Assembly: GCA_964481175.1 (NCBI GenBank)
Contig: CAYZSZ010000006.1
Span: 1-46,828 of the forward strand
Length of the DNA stretch: 46,828 nt
Direction: 5' to 3'
Source of the DNA: JAGOVB01 sp964481175
Lineage (GTDB): Bacteria; Patescibacteriota; Minisyncoccia; Phycocordibacterales; PALSA-1337
In this document: positions 38,514 through 45,764 of the stretch, one piece after another
How positions within the stretch are numbered: the stretch's first letter is position 1
Layout: every line of letters begins with the position of its first letter
Notes under the pieces: generated by a model
Database searches by the model: none
What the model was told of the DNA's origin: nothing
Seen by the model: only the letters and a program-made list of their open reading frames with translations
Program-made: the position numbers and the translations under genes

Positions 38514-39269
38514 ATATATAAGCGCGATAATAATGAAAGAAAAGACGAGGAGCAAATACCACGAGGTAAACATATGAAATGAGACTGGGTGCCACCCTGT
38601 TGCCTGATGTGGGTATACCCATGCCCGAGCAAATGTACCAATCTGCTCTGCAAACCAAACAAACAGTGCGAGTAACGCGTTGGCGATAAGTGGATGGATG
38701 CGGTATACACTTTTAGTGAGGGTCACATAAAACTTTGTTTTCCAAAACATAACTATAAGTAAAGCAAAGATAATCCATCGGACGTCATATACAAAATGAT
38801 TTGTAAAAAAGTTTACGTAAATCAAAAGTCCCGTGAACGCCAATATACTTGGTCGAGGGAGCTGACGGAAAACAAAGTTGTTTATTCTCCATGACCGAGC
38901 AATGTATGACCCCACCGACGAGTACATAAACCCAGTAAATAGAGGCACCGTTGCGATCGCTAATATGGCCGGATCAGGATACGCCCACGAACCGACCGAT
39001 GGCGATGTTTTAAAAATCTCCATACCCATCGCTGACACATGGAAGATGATGATTGCCAATACCTCCCTCGGCTCCTCTAATTTTGTAACAATTAACACTA
39101 CCTGAACTATAACCGCAATGACAAATAGGAGATCATACCGATGAATTCCTGGGACTTCAATATATTTCGTAAGGACCAAGAAAAACAGCATCAAACCACC
39201 AAACAAAGCAGAGAAAGCCTGTTTTTTGATAAAAATATACGCCTCAGAAATTAGAAGTGACAAAGCCAT
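38502..39269 (-). CDS. DUF817 family membrane protein
   Basis: 255 residues from ATG 39269. Seven or eight membrane helices. Matches the DUF817 pattern: FHVSAMGMEIFKTSPSVGSW, VPLFTGFMYSSVGSYIARSW, LIYVNFFTNHFVYDVRW, FVWFAEQIGTFARAWVYPHQ, TSWYLLLVFSF. Function unknown. The chosen start overlaps the upstream PAP2-like gene by 26 bases; a frame start at 39338 would overlap it by 95 and is less likely. Confidence 0.85.
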   Translation of the reverse strand: MALSLLISEAYIFIKKQAFSALFGGLMLFFLVLTKYIEVPGIHRYDLLFVIAVIVQVVLIVTKLEEPREVLAIIIFHVSAMGMEIFKTSPSVGSWAYPDPAILAIATVPLFTGFMYSSVGSYIARSWRINNFVFRQLPRPSILAFTGLLIYVNFFTNHFVYDVRWIIFALLIVMFWKTKFYVTLTKSVYRIHPLIANALLALFVWFAEQIGTFARAWVYPHQATGWHPVSFHMFTSWYLLLVFSFIIIALIYRKK

Positions 39270-39813
39270 ACTCTCTTTTGAAGATTTTCTTGGATAAAAC
39301 AAATATTGAATACGTAATAAAAGGAGCGGCGAGTACATCGATCGAGTAGTGTACGTGCGACAACAGGACTGTGGTTCCAGCGACGACAGAAGCGACTAGG
39401 AAAAAATATCGTAATACTGGATATTTCCAGAAAATGAGGCTGAGCAAGAATGGTAATCCCGTATGCCCTGAAAAAAATAGGTCAGCCCCAGTAGAGATAT
39501 GTGGTGACGGCAAATGTGTGGTGACCATGAGCAGGGTTCGGATCAAATAAAACAATGCGACTGATGCCAGAGTAAATGGAATATATCGCGGAACTCTGAT
39601 AACGATGAGGAGTACAAAGCCGATAAGGATCACTGCACCTTGATAGAAAAAGAAACTAGTATCGACTCGAGTCACGTGATCGAGAATAAGATCAGGGATG
39701 ACAGGACCTACAAATGTATTTGCATACTGAGTCGCCGCGAGTGCGAGTGCGACACTGATGCCGAGAAATATGAGATGGAGGATAGTACGAGGAACAAAAT
39801 CTGCTTTTTTCAT
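39244..39813 (-). CDS. PAP2-like (sphingomyelin-synthase-type C-terminal) membrane phosphatase
   Basis: 189 residues, five or six membrane helices. Active-site motifs of the PAP2_C type: FSGHTGLPFLLSL (SGHT) and SHVHYSIDVLAAPF (HYSxD). Related proteins dephosphorylate or transfer lipid head groups; undecaprenyl-pyrophosphate or phosphatidate phosphatase activity is plausible but unproven. Start ATG 39813 chosen because TATAAT ends six bases before it; thirteen extra codons upstream are excluded. Confidence 0.8.
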   Translation of the reverse strand: MKKADFVPRTILHLIFLGISVALALAATQYANTFVGPVIPDLILDHVTRVDTSFFFYQGAVILIGFVLLIVIRVPRYIPFTLASVALFYLIRTLLMVTTHLPSPHISTGADLFFSGHTGLPFLLSLIFWKYPVLRYFFLVASVVAGTTVLLSHVHYSIDVLAAPFITYSIFVLSKKIFKREYGFVTSNF

Positions 39814-39825
39814 TTCACTATTATA
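39814..39825 (-). promoter_or_regulatory. Leaderless promoter of the PAP2-like gene, sharing the upstream stop
   Basis: TATAAT (39825-39820), six bases, ATG at 39813. The TAA stop of the HD gene (39823-39821) lies inside the hexamer. Confidence 0.65.
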
Positions 39826-40420
39826 CCTTACTTTTTTTCCAATCCCCTGCATTTATTCTGTTGCGTCCGTTTAAATGCCAGTTGTGAGGATTGGTCTGAT
39901 GAATTTCATCAAACATTTTCTTTGCAGTCTCAGTAAAAAGTTTTGGATACACTACTTCTCTTCGATCCTTATTCCATATAGCACCAAGGCTATGTCCCTT
40001 ATGTTCCAGCTCTAAAAGCTCAAGCTCAACATCAAGATTGTCCGCATCTTTTACAATTTTTGCTTCTTTACTTTCACGTTTTATGTATTCGTTCAGAAGT
40101 TCTATCTCATCCTGATGAATAGTGCCGCCAAATATATCACTAGCAGCTTTTTCTTCATCTCGCTGTGTATATTGCCGAGAAATATAGTCGACATCGCCCG
40201 TCCTGCTTTCTGCCAAGTCATGCATGAGTGCCATCTTCAAAAGCTTTTCCTGGTCCACCCCTCCCTCATGTTTAGCAATTGTGAGAGCTGTCCAAACCAC
40301 GCGCCAAGTATGCTCAGCACAGTTTGCAACATCGGGATTCAAAAAACGCTTCCAGGTCCGCTGTACATGGCGAAAAGCACTGATTTCAAAGAGTAGTTCT
40401 ATGTCGCGTTGTATGTTCAT
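39821..40420 (-). CDS. HD-domain phosphohydrolase, YfbR-like
   Basis: 199 residues. The metal-binding H...HD...D set is visible: AEHTWRVVWTALTIAKHEGG, KMALMHDLAESRTGDVDYISRQY, then VKDADNLDVELELLEL. This arrangement matches the HD_3/YfbR 5'-deoxynucleotidase group, so nucleotide dephosphorylation is the likely role. Start ATG 40420; TATAAT ends six bases before it. Confidence 0.87.
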   Translation of the reverse strand: MNIQRDIELLFEISAFRHVQRTWKRFLNPDVANCAEHTWRVVWTALTIAKHEGGVDQEKLLKMALMHDLAESRTGDVDYISRQYTQRDEEKAASDIFGGTIHQDEIELLNEYIKRESKEAKIVKDADNLDVELELLELEHKGHSLGAIWNKDRREVVYPKLFTETAKKMFDEIHQTNPHNWHLNGRNRINAGDWKKSKV

Positions 40421-40432
40421 AAAGGCATTATA
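40421..40432 (-). promoter_or_regulatory. Leaderless promoter of the HD gene, sharing the upstream stop
   Basis: TATAAT (40432-40427), six bases, ATG at 40420. The stop codon of the P-loop kinase gene (40430-40428) is inside the hexamer. Confidence 0.65.
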
Positions 40433-40955
40433 CCAATTCCATTACTTTTTTCTTTAGATCTTCGAGTGAGCCATCATTCACGATAGTTTTGTCTGCCATG
40501 GCGATGATGATATCGACTTGCTGGGAAGCACTCGCTCGTTCTTTTTGCTGTTGTTCTGCGAACTGTTCAAAGGTGATGTGGTCTGTTTCTCTATTCCGAG
40601 CCAAAGCCCATTTGTAACGAGTTTCAAGTGGTGCGTCGATAACCACGAGACAAAAGTCAGCTCCAAACTTATTTCTCAAAATCTCCACCTCTTCTGCATT
40701 TCTCAATCCAGATATAACAGTTTTTTCTGTTGCTTTGAGACTAGCTAGTTCTGCCAAATATCCCGCACCTCTTTCTGATCTCTTTTTTGTTGCAAACTCT
40801 CGTATATGATCGCGATCTGTAGGGATACCGAGCTCTCTCATCTCTACACGAATCAAATCACTAGTTGAAATATGTAAAAAACCTTGCTCTGCAAGCACCT
40901 CTGCTGCCGTGTCTTTTCCTGAAGACTGGTGTCCAGTGAGTCCGATGATTTTCAT
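40428..40955 (-). CDS. P-loop kinase, dephospho-CoA kinase/nucleoside kinase-like
   Basis: 175 residues. Walker A GLTGHQSSGKDTAAEVL, then HISTSDLIRVEMRELGIPTDRDHIREFATKKRSERGAGYLAEL, DAPLETRYKWALARNRETD, which resembles archaeal-type nucleotide kinases and dephospho-CoA kinase relatives. Substrate uncertain. It starts within the stop of the CYTH gene (TAATG), so the two are coupled. Confidence 0.8.
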   Translation of the reverse strand: MKIIGLTGHQSSGKDTAAEVLAEQGFLHISTSDLIRVEMRELGIPTDRDHIREFATKKRSERGAGYLAELASLKATEKTVISGLRNAEEVEILRNKFGADFCLVVIDAPLETRYKWALARNRETDHITFEQFAEQQQKERASASQQVDIIIAMADKTIVNDGSLEDLKKKVMELV

Positions 40956-41494
40956 TATATTTTATTTTCAATAGCCATAATATCATACCCCTTGTGTATC
41001 TGATCATCGACAGAGACACCGAGCGTATCCAAAAAACTATTTAATTCTTTTCTTACTTCTGTTTCATCCTGATCAGTTTTCTTTTCAACTTCGATAAATG
41101 AACCGAGACCGACGACTTCATCGATACAGATTTCTATATCGTTGATATATCCAGTACGACGCTCTTTGATCACTTTATTTGCAGGCTTGTATCCCATATG
41201 TAACAACGCTTGCTCAAATTCTTTTGCATCTTTTATCTCTGTTTCATATTCGGCTTTTGTGAGCACTGTTTTTGAGAGTGGTTTTTTAAAAGTAAAAACA
41301 AATCGCCCATCACTCTTTTCTCGAATGCGGAGATAGTGATCGTTGGTCAAATACTCCTCTACATTCCCTACGATTTTGGTATACACCGTGTCCGTTTGGC
41401 GAATAGAGTTTGAAAAAGAACAGCCCATGCCTTCTAATTTCTTTACAACTTCCTCTGGATGTCTGATGCGTGCCTTGATTTCGATTTCTTTCAT
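40955..41494 (-). CDS. CYTH domain protein (CyaB/ThTPase superfamily)
   Basis: 179 residues. The N-terminal ExExK signature is KEIEIKARIRHPEEVV. The triphosphate-tunnel residues follow in YLRIREKSDGRFVFTFKKPL, and in INDIEICIDEVVGLGSFIEVEKK. Members hydrolyse triphosphate compounds (thiamine triphosphate, PPPi) or are class IV adenylate cyclases; which one applies cannot be decided. Start ATG 41494 set by the TATACT box six bases upstream, nine codons inside the longest frame. Confidence 0.9.
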   Translation of the reverse strand: MKEIEIKARIRHPEEVVKKLEGMGCSFSNSIRQTDTVYTKIVGNVEEYLTNDHYLRIREKSDGRFVFTFKKPLSKTVLTKAEYETEIKDAKEFEQALLHMGYKPANKVIKERRTGYINDIEICIDEVVGLGSFIEVEKKTDQDETEVRKELNSFLDTLGVSVDDQIHKGYDIMAIENKI

Positions 41495-41506
41495 GTATTG
41501 AGTATA
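41495..41506 (-). promoter_or_regulatory. Leaderless promoter of the CYTH gene
   Basis: TATACT (41506-41501), spacer CAATAC, ATG at 41494. The same spacer precedes the Nudix gene. Confidence 0.65.
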
Positions 41507-41511
41507 ACAAA

Positions 41512-41979
41512 TTAGATCCACCTCAACTCTCTGTACATTTCTTGACTCGGTGGTGTAAGTTTGTAGTTTTTAATATCTTTTTTATCTACCCAAATAGCCT
41601 CAGCTAGATCATCAGTCGCCTGTAATGTGCCCGAGGAGTAATCACAGATGTATTCGAGAAAATAAAAATGCGTTGGTCCGTAATCAGCATAGTATGAATC
41701 CCCTTCTCTTGGTACCTTTCGATACTCTGGCACAATGCATTTTATATTTTTTACCTCAATCCCTAACTCCTCTCGTAACTCTCTCTTTAGTTCAGAATGG
41801 AAATATTCATTATCGAAATCTGCTTTTTCGAATAGATCCTTTGCTCGTTCAACATCTTCAACTCCCCCTCCAGGTGTATGCCATACATCTGGATATGGAG
41901 GTACACCTTTAGCTTTTTTCCCTAGAATAATCGAATTATCCTTTTGGACTACTCCAGCAACTATGTAGCGTAAATTCAT
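41512..41979 (-). CDS. Nudix hydrolase with an expanded Nudix box
   Basis: 155 residues. The second half of the Nudix box is intact (ELKRELREELGIEV), and the first half is TPGGGVEDVERAK, but about twenty residues (DLFEKADFDNEYFHSE) separate them where the canonical G-x5-E-x7-REUxEExGU allows seven. The fold is otherwise normal (RYIVAGVVQKDNSIILGKK ... TDDLAEAIWVDKKDI). It hydrolyses some nucleoside diphosphate-linked substrate. The insertion lengthens the loop before the catalytic helix. Confidence 0.85.
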   Translation of the reverse strand: MNLRYIVAGVVQKDNSIILGKKAKGVPPYPDVWHTPGGGVEDVERAKDLFEKADFDNEYFHSELKRELREELGIEVKNIKCIVPEYRKVPREGDSYYADYGPTHFYFLEYICDYSSGTLQATDDLAEAIWVDKKDIKNYKLTPPSQEMYRELRWI

Positions 41980-41991
41980 GTATTGATTATA
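41980..41991 (-). promoter_or_regulatory. Leaderless promoter of the Nudix gene
   Basis: TATAAT (41991-41986), spacer CAATAC, ATG at 41979. It abuts the terminator hairpin of the upstream gene. Confidence 0.7.
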
Positions 41992-42021
41992 ACAAAGCCC
42001 GCCGGTTTTTGCCGCGGGCTT
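41992..42021 (-). terminator. Terminator of the TTG-start Nudix-like gene
   Basis: Stem AAGCCCGC/GCGGGCTT (42021-42014 with 42002-41995) with an inner GG/CC pair, then a weak TTTGTT tail on the minus strand. Confidence 0.6.
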
Positions 42022-42057
42022 GAGGTGTTCAGTATACAGAACAGCGAACTCTTTGTA

Positions 42058-42621
42058 CTACCGTCGGAGCATTCGCTCAAATTCGGGCCGCATCCGCCCA
42101 AGGTTGAGCCAAAAATCAGGCGTCACCGGCTCATCACACAGGACAGCCTTCGCAGTGGGATCCTCGGGGTCTTTCCCGTCGAGCTTGTCGATGATGACCT
42201 GGAGCGGCACCCACGCGGCCTCGCTGTGCTCCCAGTCGAGACGCATACCGAGATCGGCAGCAGTCTCCATGGACAAGCAAACATGCGACACCATCAGATT
42301 ACACACCCAGACTTTGTTGTTATCCGGGTCATGATCCTGAAATGTGTTGATCAGTTCGGGATGGCTGAATTCATTCTGGAGCAGGCTGGTCTCCCCGGTG
42401 ATTTCAATAGACGCCTGCCGCCTGAGATTGATGTCTCCGTTGACAACACCAGCAATAGTGGACCAGGCGTTTTTCATATAGGCCACGCCACTGCCCCGCC
42501 GCATCAGGAGCACGTGTGGATTTCTACCGATTTCGCCGATGAGATACACGAGAACGATCGGAACAACGCTCTCAGCCCTCATATCCTTTCCGAGGTACGG
42601 AATTCTCTCAACTGGTTTCAA
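42058..42621 (-). CDS. Nudix-like protein with degenerate box, TTG start
   Basis: 187 residues. The fold resembles Nudix proteins: ESVVPIVLVYLIGEIGRNPHVLLMRRGSG, AWSTIAGVVNGDINLRRQASIEITGETSL in the Nudix-box position, and WEHSEAAWVPLQVI. However, the expected REUxEE is replaced (QASIEITGE keeps only one acidic residue in place), so hydrolytic activity is doubtful. TTG start at 42621 with AAGGAG seven bases upstream, under a TTGACA promoter. G+C-rich codons set it apart from its neighbours, suggesting separate acquisition or strong expression selection. Confidence 0.65.
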   Translation of the reverse strand: MKPVERIPYLGKDMRAESVVPIVLVYLIGEIGRNPHVLLMRRGSGVAYMKNAWSTIAGVVNGDINLRRQASIEITGETSLLQNEFSHPELINTFQDHDPDNNKVWVCNLMVSHVCLSMETAADLGMRLDWEHSEAAWVPLQVIIDKLDGKDPEDPTAKAVLCDEPVTPDFWLNLGRMRPEFERMLRR

Positions 42622-42675
42622 GTTACACTCCTTGTTTGATTGTTGTACTCCTCACAAACGCGTAAAGAGCTTCGA

Positions 42676-42708
42676 GGTGAAGACTAGAGGAAAATGTAGG
42701 CTATGTCA
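42676..42708 (-). promoter_or_regulatory. Consensus promoter of the TTG-start gene
   Basis: On the minus strand TTGACA, a 17-base spacer and TAGTCT lie within this interval, about 60-90 bases upstream of the TTG at 42621. The leader then carries AAGGAG at proper spacing. Confidence 0.6.
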
Positions 42709-42725
42709 ACAAACTATCTAAAATA

Positions 42726-43334
42726 CTAATTTATACTTTTGAAAGTACCACTTACCTCTTTCAAGATTGAAGCTGGAGCAAACAGTAGTACCTTGTACCC
42801 GTTCACACTCAAAACAGCTTCTGACTCAGATGTTTTATAGTTGTTTAATGCATTAACATTCTTTCCATCAAACAAACACACTGACATCGCAGTATAAATA
42901 TCATTATCAGTCCCTTTGTTTTTTTCTAGTTCATTCACTTCAGCAAAATCAACAAGGAGTTTACATGCGAAATCATTGCGTTTAATATCGATACCATCTC
43001 CATTCCACGCTAAATTTGAAGGGTATTTAAAAGTAACCCCGAATTTTGAATTTTGGTACGTTTTCCAATTGTCCTCATTAGAAACGACAGGGGCCTCAAC
43101 GGTCACGAGCGTAGAGTTCTTCTTCAACCACCCAAAACACAAACTCTTCCCTGGAGCATCTGCTGCCATTGCTTCACCATTTGTGAGATAGCTATAGCCG
43201 AGACAACTTGGAGCTGTGCGCTCAAATTCGACATACATTTCTGCGGTGACGTGGCCGGGAGATGAAATATATGATTTTGGATATACAAAAATAGCTACAA
43301 GCACAACAACGATCAAAATGATTATCTTTTTCAT
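42726..43334 (-). CDS. Signal-anchored PsbP-like exported protein
   Basis: 202 residues. An N-terminal helix (KKIIILIVVVLVAIFVY) is a signal anchor. The C-terminal half starts NWKTYQNSKFGVTFKYPSNLAWNGDGIDI, the opening typical of PsbP-like domains, and ends with an alpha/beta region. Several cysteines outside the membrane could form disulfides via the VKOR/DsbA pair. Function unknown. Start ATG 43334 with TATAAT six bases upstream. Confidence 0.65.
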   Translation of the reverse strand: MKKIIILIVVVLVAIFVYPKSYISSPGHVTAEMYVEFERTAPSCLGYSYLTNGEAMAADAPGKSLCFGWLKKNSTLVTVEAPVVSNEDNWKTYQNSKFGVTFKYPSNLAWNGDGIDIKRNDFACKLLVDFAEVNELEKNKGTDNDIYTAMSVCLFDGKNVNALNNYKTSESEAVLSVNGYKVLLFAPASILKEVSGTFKSIN

Positions 43335-43346
43335 GGGTATATTATA
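43335..43346 (-). promoter_or_regulatory. Leaderless promoter of the PsbP-like gene
   Basis: TATAAT (43346-43341), spacer ATACCC, ATG at 43334. Confidence 0.7.
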
Positions 43347-43378
43347 CACAACTCTTTCCCTACTAGATAACTGAGAGA

Positions 43379-43921
43379 CTAGGATCTTAAGCCGAATATA
43401 AATTCTCTTTTCTCTCCATCACAAACAACTCCAAGGATAACTTTTGTAATAATTCCTTTTACAACCACATCTTGTCTCAAATCAGCTTTTGCAATATTAA
43501 ATCTTTCTTTATTCAAATTGTCGACAATAGTGATGTGCGGTCTAAAATCTTTTTCATATAACTCAGTCTTCGGTGCAGCATAATCATTATATTTTGTAAG
43601 TAAACTTACGAGCGACTTTTGTAGCTCAAAAATATCCTTATTATCAGTCAGGACCAAAATACACCCGTCATTGTCCTCTACCCCACTTTCATCAATATCA
43701 ATGCGATCAAATATAACCGGTATCTGTTGGAAAGGCGTACTCTTAAAGAAGTCGGTTAGTGTATTGTTTATTCTCTCTACATCCTCTTCAGAGATTTTAC
43801 GAGACTGCACCAAAGTCACATGATCATCGTATTTGATCTGGTTGTGTGCATTTCTATATGCATCAAGCCATTCTGGCTTATCTGTGAGGATGATATCTGT
43901 ATATATAGCAAAAGTGGTCAT
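43379..43921 (-). CDS. 2'-5' RNA ligase-like (2H phosphoesterase) protein
   Basis: 180 residues. Both HxT signatures of the 2H superfamily are present, in YDDHVTLVQSRK and KDFRPHITIVDNLNKE. The family includes RNA cyclic phosphodiesterases and ligases (LigT/ThpR), so RNA end processing is likely. It follows the HAD gene by 9 bases and is probably co-transcribed with it and dgkA. Confidence 0.85.
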   Translation of the reverse strand: MTTFAIYTDIILTDKPEWLDAYRNAHNQIKYDDHVTLVQSRKISEEDVERINNTLTDFFKSTPFQQIPVIFDRIDIDESGVEDNDGCILVLTDNKDIFELQKSLVSLLTKYNDYAAPKTELYEKDFRPHITIVDNLNKERFNIAKADLRQDVVVKGIITKVILGVVCDGEKREFIFGLRS

Positions 43922-43930
43922 CTTGGATGC

Positions 43931-44551
43931 TTATAAGATAACATTTTCTAGTTCCTCTACTGTGTCGACAATATAATCAGGGTTTCTGGAGCTCAGCTTT
44001 TGTTTGCTGGTAAATCCCCAGGTCACCGCGACACTTTTGATTCCCACTTCTTTTGAAACATCAATTTCGTGATTACTGTCACCAACAAAAAAAGTACCTT
44101 CTAAATTCAGATTATTTTCTTTTATTATCTCTTTTACAGGTCCCAATTTGTCATTTGCATCTGTGACAATCTTACTAAAGACACCTTCGAGTCCGTAGTC
44201 TCGCACCTCAGGGATCAATGTCTCTGGGAAATCAGAGCTCACTACAGTGAGAAAGTGTCCTTTGTCTTTGCATTTATGCATAAGCGTCACCACTTCTGGA
44301 AAGGAAGTTGCTTTTGGGCAGGCCGGGTCAAGCTGTAGTTCCTGAAACAGTTTTGAGCGCCCTGCTTCATCGTACCCTTTTGGCAAGTATTTTTGATAAA
44401 AAAGTGCAGGTGGTTGGGTCCAGTTTTCTCTAAATTCTTTAGTAGTTATCTCTCCTACTCCGTATTTCTTAAATATATTGTTCACAATCCACATTTGATT
44501 TGTCACCGTATCTCTCACCACGCCAGACCAATCAAAAATAATGTTTTTCAT
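43931..44551 (-). CDS. HAD family hydrolase, phosphoglycolate-phosphatase-like
   Basis: 206 residues. Motif I is IIFDWSGVVRDTV: the nucleophile Asp is kept but the usual second Asp (acid/base) is Ser, a DxS variant. Motif II lies in TVVSSDF, motif III lysine in DKLGPVKEI, motif IV in FVGDSNHEIDVSKEVG. A helical cap lies between motifs I and II. Its start overlaps the dgkA stop (ATGA). The Ser substitution may slow hydrolysis or mark a phosphotransferase-type activity. Confidence 0.83.
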   Translation of the reverse strand: MKNIIFDWSGVVRDTVTNQMWIVNNIFKKYGVGEITTKEFRENWTQPPALFYQKYLPKGYDEAGRSKLFQELQLDPACPKATSFPEVVTLMHKCKDKGHFLTVVSSDFPETLIPEVRDYGLEGVFSKIVTDANDKLGPVKEIIKENNLNLEGTFFVGDSNHEIDVSKEVGIKSVAVTWGFTSKQKLSSRNPDYIVDTVEELENVIL

Positions 44552-44940
44552 ATCAAAAGTATTATATAAGGCACAAAAATAAGTAACCCGACCACAGCTG
44601 CAACTATGGCAGATATAAGCACCGCTCCCGCAGCCACATCTTTCGTGTCACGCGCATACGGATGGTATTCCGGTGAAGTGAGGTCTATATCGATTTCAAT
44701 TGCTGTATTAAAGGCCTCAGCAGCCAAAACAAAGCCTCCAGTCAAAACCAGGATCATCCATTCGATATGAGTAATATCAAAATAAAAGCCTAGGCCAATA
44801 GCGAGAAGCAGTACGAGTACATGTATCCATGCATTGTGTGTAGTCCTTAGAAAAAGACGGACTCCCCTACCCGCATGCGAAAAGCTCTGTGCACGTTTGA
44901 GTAATGAGAACTCTTTTTTTGTATCAATTCGTTGTTCCAT
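44548..44940 (-). CDS. dgkA: Diacylglycerol/undecaprenol kinase DgkA
   Basis: 130 residues, three membrane helices. The catalytic core is EAFNTAIEIDIDLTSPEYHPYARDTKDVAAGAVL. Phosphorylates diacylglycerol or undecaprenol for lipid recycling; Gram-positive-type members prefer undecaprenol. It begins a run with the HAD and 2H genes. Leaderless start at 44940. Confidence 0.93.
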   Translation of the reverse strand: MEQRIDTKKEFSLLKRAQSFSHAGRGVRLFLRTTHNAWIHVLVLLLAIGLGFYFDITHIEWMILVLTGGFVLAAEAFNTAIEIDIDLTSPEYHPYARDTKDVAAGAVLISAIVAAVVGLLIFVPYIILLI

Positions 44941-44955
44941 ATGGAAAGTATATCA
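44941..44955 (-). promoter_or_regulatory. Leaderless promoter of dgkA
   Basis: TGa-TATACT (44955-44947), six bases, ATG at 44940. Confidence 0.7.
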
Positions 44956-44987
44956 AACTGCTGGTGTGGTGCTTGTAAGTATGAACA

Positions 44988-45713
44988 CTAAATAAATTTT
45001 CTAATCCAATGAACGGTTTCCTCGTATAGCTCTTCCTGCTTTCCGTCTTCAACAAAACAGTGAGATGCGCCTTCAATTACTGTAAATTCATTTTCCCCTG
45101 GAAGATTATCATAAAGTTTCCGACCTCCCTCAAGATTCCCATCTTCTGCGATGGTAATAAATTTTATTGGTTTTTTAAATTCCTTTGCAAGCCTTTCAGA
45201 ATCTACAATTCCTTCTTCTACGACCATTGCATCTCCCATTACCGCCATATATCCCTCATCCAACAAACGGCCCTTAATAGGTTCATTGATAACTTGTAAT
45301 TTCTGAAAGTCACTTCGAGGTAAGACCGAACCATCCCAAGAAACAATAGCGATGATCATATCTTTTTCTGTTACATGCAAAATTGAAGGAAAGCCATAGC
45401 TATGCCCGATAGCATATACTCCTTTTATACCCTTTCCTTGAAGATACTGTAATACCGTATCAATGTCCTTTCCGTGAGTTTTAAGAGTACACTCATGCAA
45501 CTTTCTATTATCCTTCTCATAGGAATATAGATTAAAACGAAATGAAGCAAAACCATGTTTTTCAAAATATCGCGCAGCATTATAGTGCATCGCCTCATTC
45601 ATGCTTCCACAAAGACCATGGACGAGGAGAATGAGTGGCTTATCTAAGCTACCTCTCAGAATACCCTCTATGACCTTACCGTCAGAAGTTTTTATAGCAT
45701 GTTTGGTTTCCAT
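44988..45713 (-). CDS. Alpha/beta hydrolase
   Basis: 241 residues. Oxyanion segment LILLVHGLCGSMNEAMHY, nucleophile elbow GHSYGF (GxSxG), acidic residue near FITIAEDGNLEGG and the terminal histidine in GASHCFVED. It resembles small esterases/acyl hydrolases. Substrate unknown. TGa-TATACT six bases before the ATG. Confidence 0.88.
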   Translation of the reverse strand: METKHAIKTSDGKVIEGILRGSLDKPLILLVHGLCGSMNEAMHYNAARYFEKHGFASFRFNLYSYEKDNRKLHECTLKTHGKDIDTVLQYLQGKGIKGVYAIGHSYGFPSILHVTEKDMIIAIVSWDGSVLPRSDFQKLQVINEPIKGRLLDEGYMAVMGDAMVVEEGIVDSERLAKEFKKPIKFITIAEDGNLEGGRKLYDNLPGENEFTVIEGASHCFVEDGKQEELYEETVHWIRKFI

Positions 45714-45728
45714 GTTTAGAGTATATCA
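45714..45728 (-). promoter_or_regulatory. Leaderless promoter of the hydrolase gene
   Basis: TGa-TATACT (45728-45720), six bases, ATG at 45713. Confidence 0.7.
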
Positions 45729-45764
45729 AACCTTGAGGTGCGGTGGTGGAGGGTGTCAGGAAAT

